DNA of 64,000 nt, from positions 2,666,001 through 2,730,000 of the forward strand of contig NZ_JACVFC010000001.1 in assembly GCF_014529935.1 (NCBI RefSeq), in the 5' to 3' direction. This DNA is from Chitinophaga qingshengii (GTDB taxonomy: Bacteria > Bacteroidota > Bacteroidia > Chitinophagales > Chitinophagaceae). Below are positions 62,806 to 64,000 of the stretch, piece after piece. Each line of letters opens with the position of its first letter. Position 1 is the stretch's first letter. A program made the position numbers and the translations under genes. Below the pieces are notes generated by a model, which was not told the origin of the DNA, made no database searches, and saw only the letters and a list, made by a program, of their open reading frames with translations.

Positions 62806-63909
62806 TTGGCTAAAACCACGACGATATTAAAAAGACTGGGCGCACTGCTCCTTTGGGTGCTTGTGTTGACGGGCTTTATTATCCTCCTGGCAGCGGCCAA
62901 TAAAGACAAGGAATCCGGTATCTGTAAAGGCATCCAGGTAAAGTTTGAAGGGAGGGACGATAACTTTTTCATAGAAGCCAAGGATATACGGTCTTTGTTA
63001 ACGAAAGACAAGGCACTGAATCCGGTAGGGAAACCTATCCGGGACATCAACATCCGGTCACTGGAAGCAGTGGTGGACCAGGACCCCTGGGTAAAAAATG
63101 CAGAGATCTATTTCAACAGCAAACAGGAACTGCATATTAAAGTTACACAGCGGGAACCGGTAGCCAGGGTGTTTACCTTTTCGGGCAACAGCTTTTACCT
63201 CGACGAAGCAGCAGAGCGTATACCGGTATCATCCCGTTACGCCGCCAGGGTACCGGTATTTACCGGCTTTCCCACAGACGCGGACAAGCTGCAGCGGACC
63301 GACAGCCTGCTGGCCGCCCAGGTAGTGGACATGGGTCGTTTTATCGGTAAAGATCCTTTCTGGATGGCACAGGTAGAACAACTGATGATTACTACCGACC
63401 GTAAGTTTGAATTCATTCCCAAACTCGGTGATCAGGTGACCGTTTTCGGTGAAGGTGCCGATATTGAAAAAAAATTTACCAAACTGCTGGCTTTTTACAA
63501 GGAAGGACTGAATAAGGTAGGCTGGAATAATTATTCGCGTATCAACATCGCTTTTGAGAATGAGGTCGTATGTACGCGTAAAGATGGTGTACCACCATTA
63601 CAACCGGTGATACCCAAAGACACGGCTAAACAGTTTGTGCCGGATGAAGCGCCCATCGCTGAAAGCGAAGACAGCGCAGAAAAAAACACGGCAGCAACTC
63701 CACCGGAACATCCACCGGTGGCCGCCAAACCAGCCGGAAAACCGGCAGCTGAAAAAACAACAGCTGCCCCCAAAGCGAAGGCTAAAGCGCCCGTGAAAAA
63801 AGAGAAGGCAAAACAGGAGAAAACGGCGCCGGCCAAGCAACAACCTAAAGCAGTGTATAAGCCAGGGAATAAATCTGTTAACACATCAAAAAAACAAACA
63901 ACGCCATGA
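62806..63909 (+). CDS. ftsQ: Cell division protein FtsQ with long Ala/Lys/Pro-rich tail
   Basis: A 367-residue bitopic protein starting with TTG at 62806; there is no other plausible start before the membrane segment (LGALLLWVLVLTGFIILLAA). A POTRA-like region and a FtsQ domain follow, with LEAVVDQDPWVKNAEIYFNSKQELHIKVTQREPVARVF typical of FtsQ. Residues from about 281 to the end are a low-complexity tail rich in Ala, Lys and Pro (KAKAKAPVKKEKAKQEK and similar). FtsQ scaffolds FtsL/FtsB/FtsW/FtsI at the septum. The stop overlaps the ftsA start in an ATGA, so translation is coupled. Confidence 0.9.
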   Translation: MAKTTTILKRLGALLLWVLVLTGFIILLAAANKDKESGICKGIQVKFEGRDDNFFIEAKDIRSLLTKDKALNPVGKPIRDINIRSLEAVVDQDPWVKNAEIYFNSKQELHIKVTQREPVARVFTFSGNSFYLDEAAERIPVSSRYAARVPVFTGFPTDADKLQRTDSLLAAQVVDMGRFIGKDPFWMAQVEQLMITTDRKFEFIPKLGDQVTVFGEGADIEKKFTKLLAFYKEGLNKVGWNNYSRINIAFENEVVCTRKDGVPPLQPVIPKDTAKQFVPDEAPIAESEDSAEKNTAATPPEHPPVAAKPAGKPAAEKTTAAPKAKAKAPVKKEKAKQEKTAPAKQQPKAVYKPGNKSVNTSKKQTTP

Positions 63910-64000
63910 ATCAGGAAGCTCCCATCATTGTAGGTCTCGATATCGGAACTACGAAGATTGCTGCCATAGCAGGACGGAAGAATGAATACGGGAAACTGGA
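63906..64000 (+). CDS. ftsA: Cell division protein FtsA, N-terminal start only (cut by right edge)
   Basis: The ATG at 63906 overlaps the ftsQ stop. The 31 complete codons read MNQEAPIIVGLDIGTTKIAA followed by IAGRKNEYGKL. VGLDIGTTKI is the phosphate-1 loop of the actin-like ATPase FtsA, which tethers FtsZ to the membrane. The gene continues beyond the window, presumably followed by ftsZ. Confidence 0.93.
   Translation, partial: MNQEAPIIVGLDIGTTKIAAIAGRKNEYGKL

Overview
The window comes from a Bacteroidota chromosome, most likely a Chitinophaga-like member of the Chitinophagaceae (an inference from gene content). The signs are a SusC/SusD outer-membrane pair, the type IX secretion (T9SS) protein SprA, a DUF4835/PorD-type protein, two secreted proteins ending in the T9SS type B sorting domain, a futalosine-type menaquinone pathway, and -7 promoter motifs of the Bacteroidota TAnnTTTG type. 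I saw no rRNA, tRNA, CRISPR array, insertion sequence or prophage. Nearly all the DNA is coding and the gene content is that of a core chromosome.

Layout. 1-262: the 3' end of guaB, then a terminator. 335-4812 (-): a SusD-like lipoprotein and a SusC-like TonB receptor with a 753-bp upstream region. 5566-13575 (+): lnt, an alpha/beta hydrolase, two tandem PKD/CHU_C secreted proteins and an SDR dehydrogenase. 13732-13887 (+): an unannotated 51-codon Trp/Tyr-rich ORF. 13969-17994 (-): a probable metal-uptake set, namely a small Cys-motif membrane protein, a TonB receptor and a BNR-repeat lipoprotein with a CxCC motif. 18132-26033 (-): sprA and ruvA. 26227-27237 (+): fabH. 27242-34323 (-): three tandem TPR/sensor-kinase paralogues, two of which have lost their catalytic residues, then a NUDIX-type regulator and a DinB-family protein. 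34425-36966 (+): a serine hydrolase and two GNAT acetyltransferases. 37074-39219 (-): fabD, folE, queD. 39334-40851 (+): mqnB-mqnD. 41002-44643 (-): photolyase, class IV aminotransferase, DUF5723 protein. 44820-50148 (-): CoA transferase B/A, a DUF4296 lipoprotein, a DUF4835 protein, coaBC, rpoZ, bamD. 50662-64000 (+): the division and cell wall (dcw) cluster mraZ-rsmH-ftsL-ftsI-murE-mraY-murD-ftsW-murG-murC-ftsQ-ftsA, cut off inside ftsA. murB, murF and ddl are not in the visible part.

How the genes work together. The dcw genes make lipid II and build the septal synthase FtsW/FtsI with FtsQ/FtsL. Lnt, BamD and the lipoproteins serve envelope assembly. SprA is the outer-membrane pore of T9SS, and the two CHU_C proteins are probable cargo. 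The less explained material is the Cys-rich receptor set, the kinase/pseudokinase trio, and several long inverted repeats or structured intergenic elements. The clearest regulatory signal is a 10-nt-period direct repeat before mraZ that fits a MraZ box.
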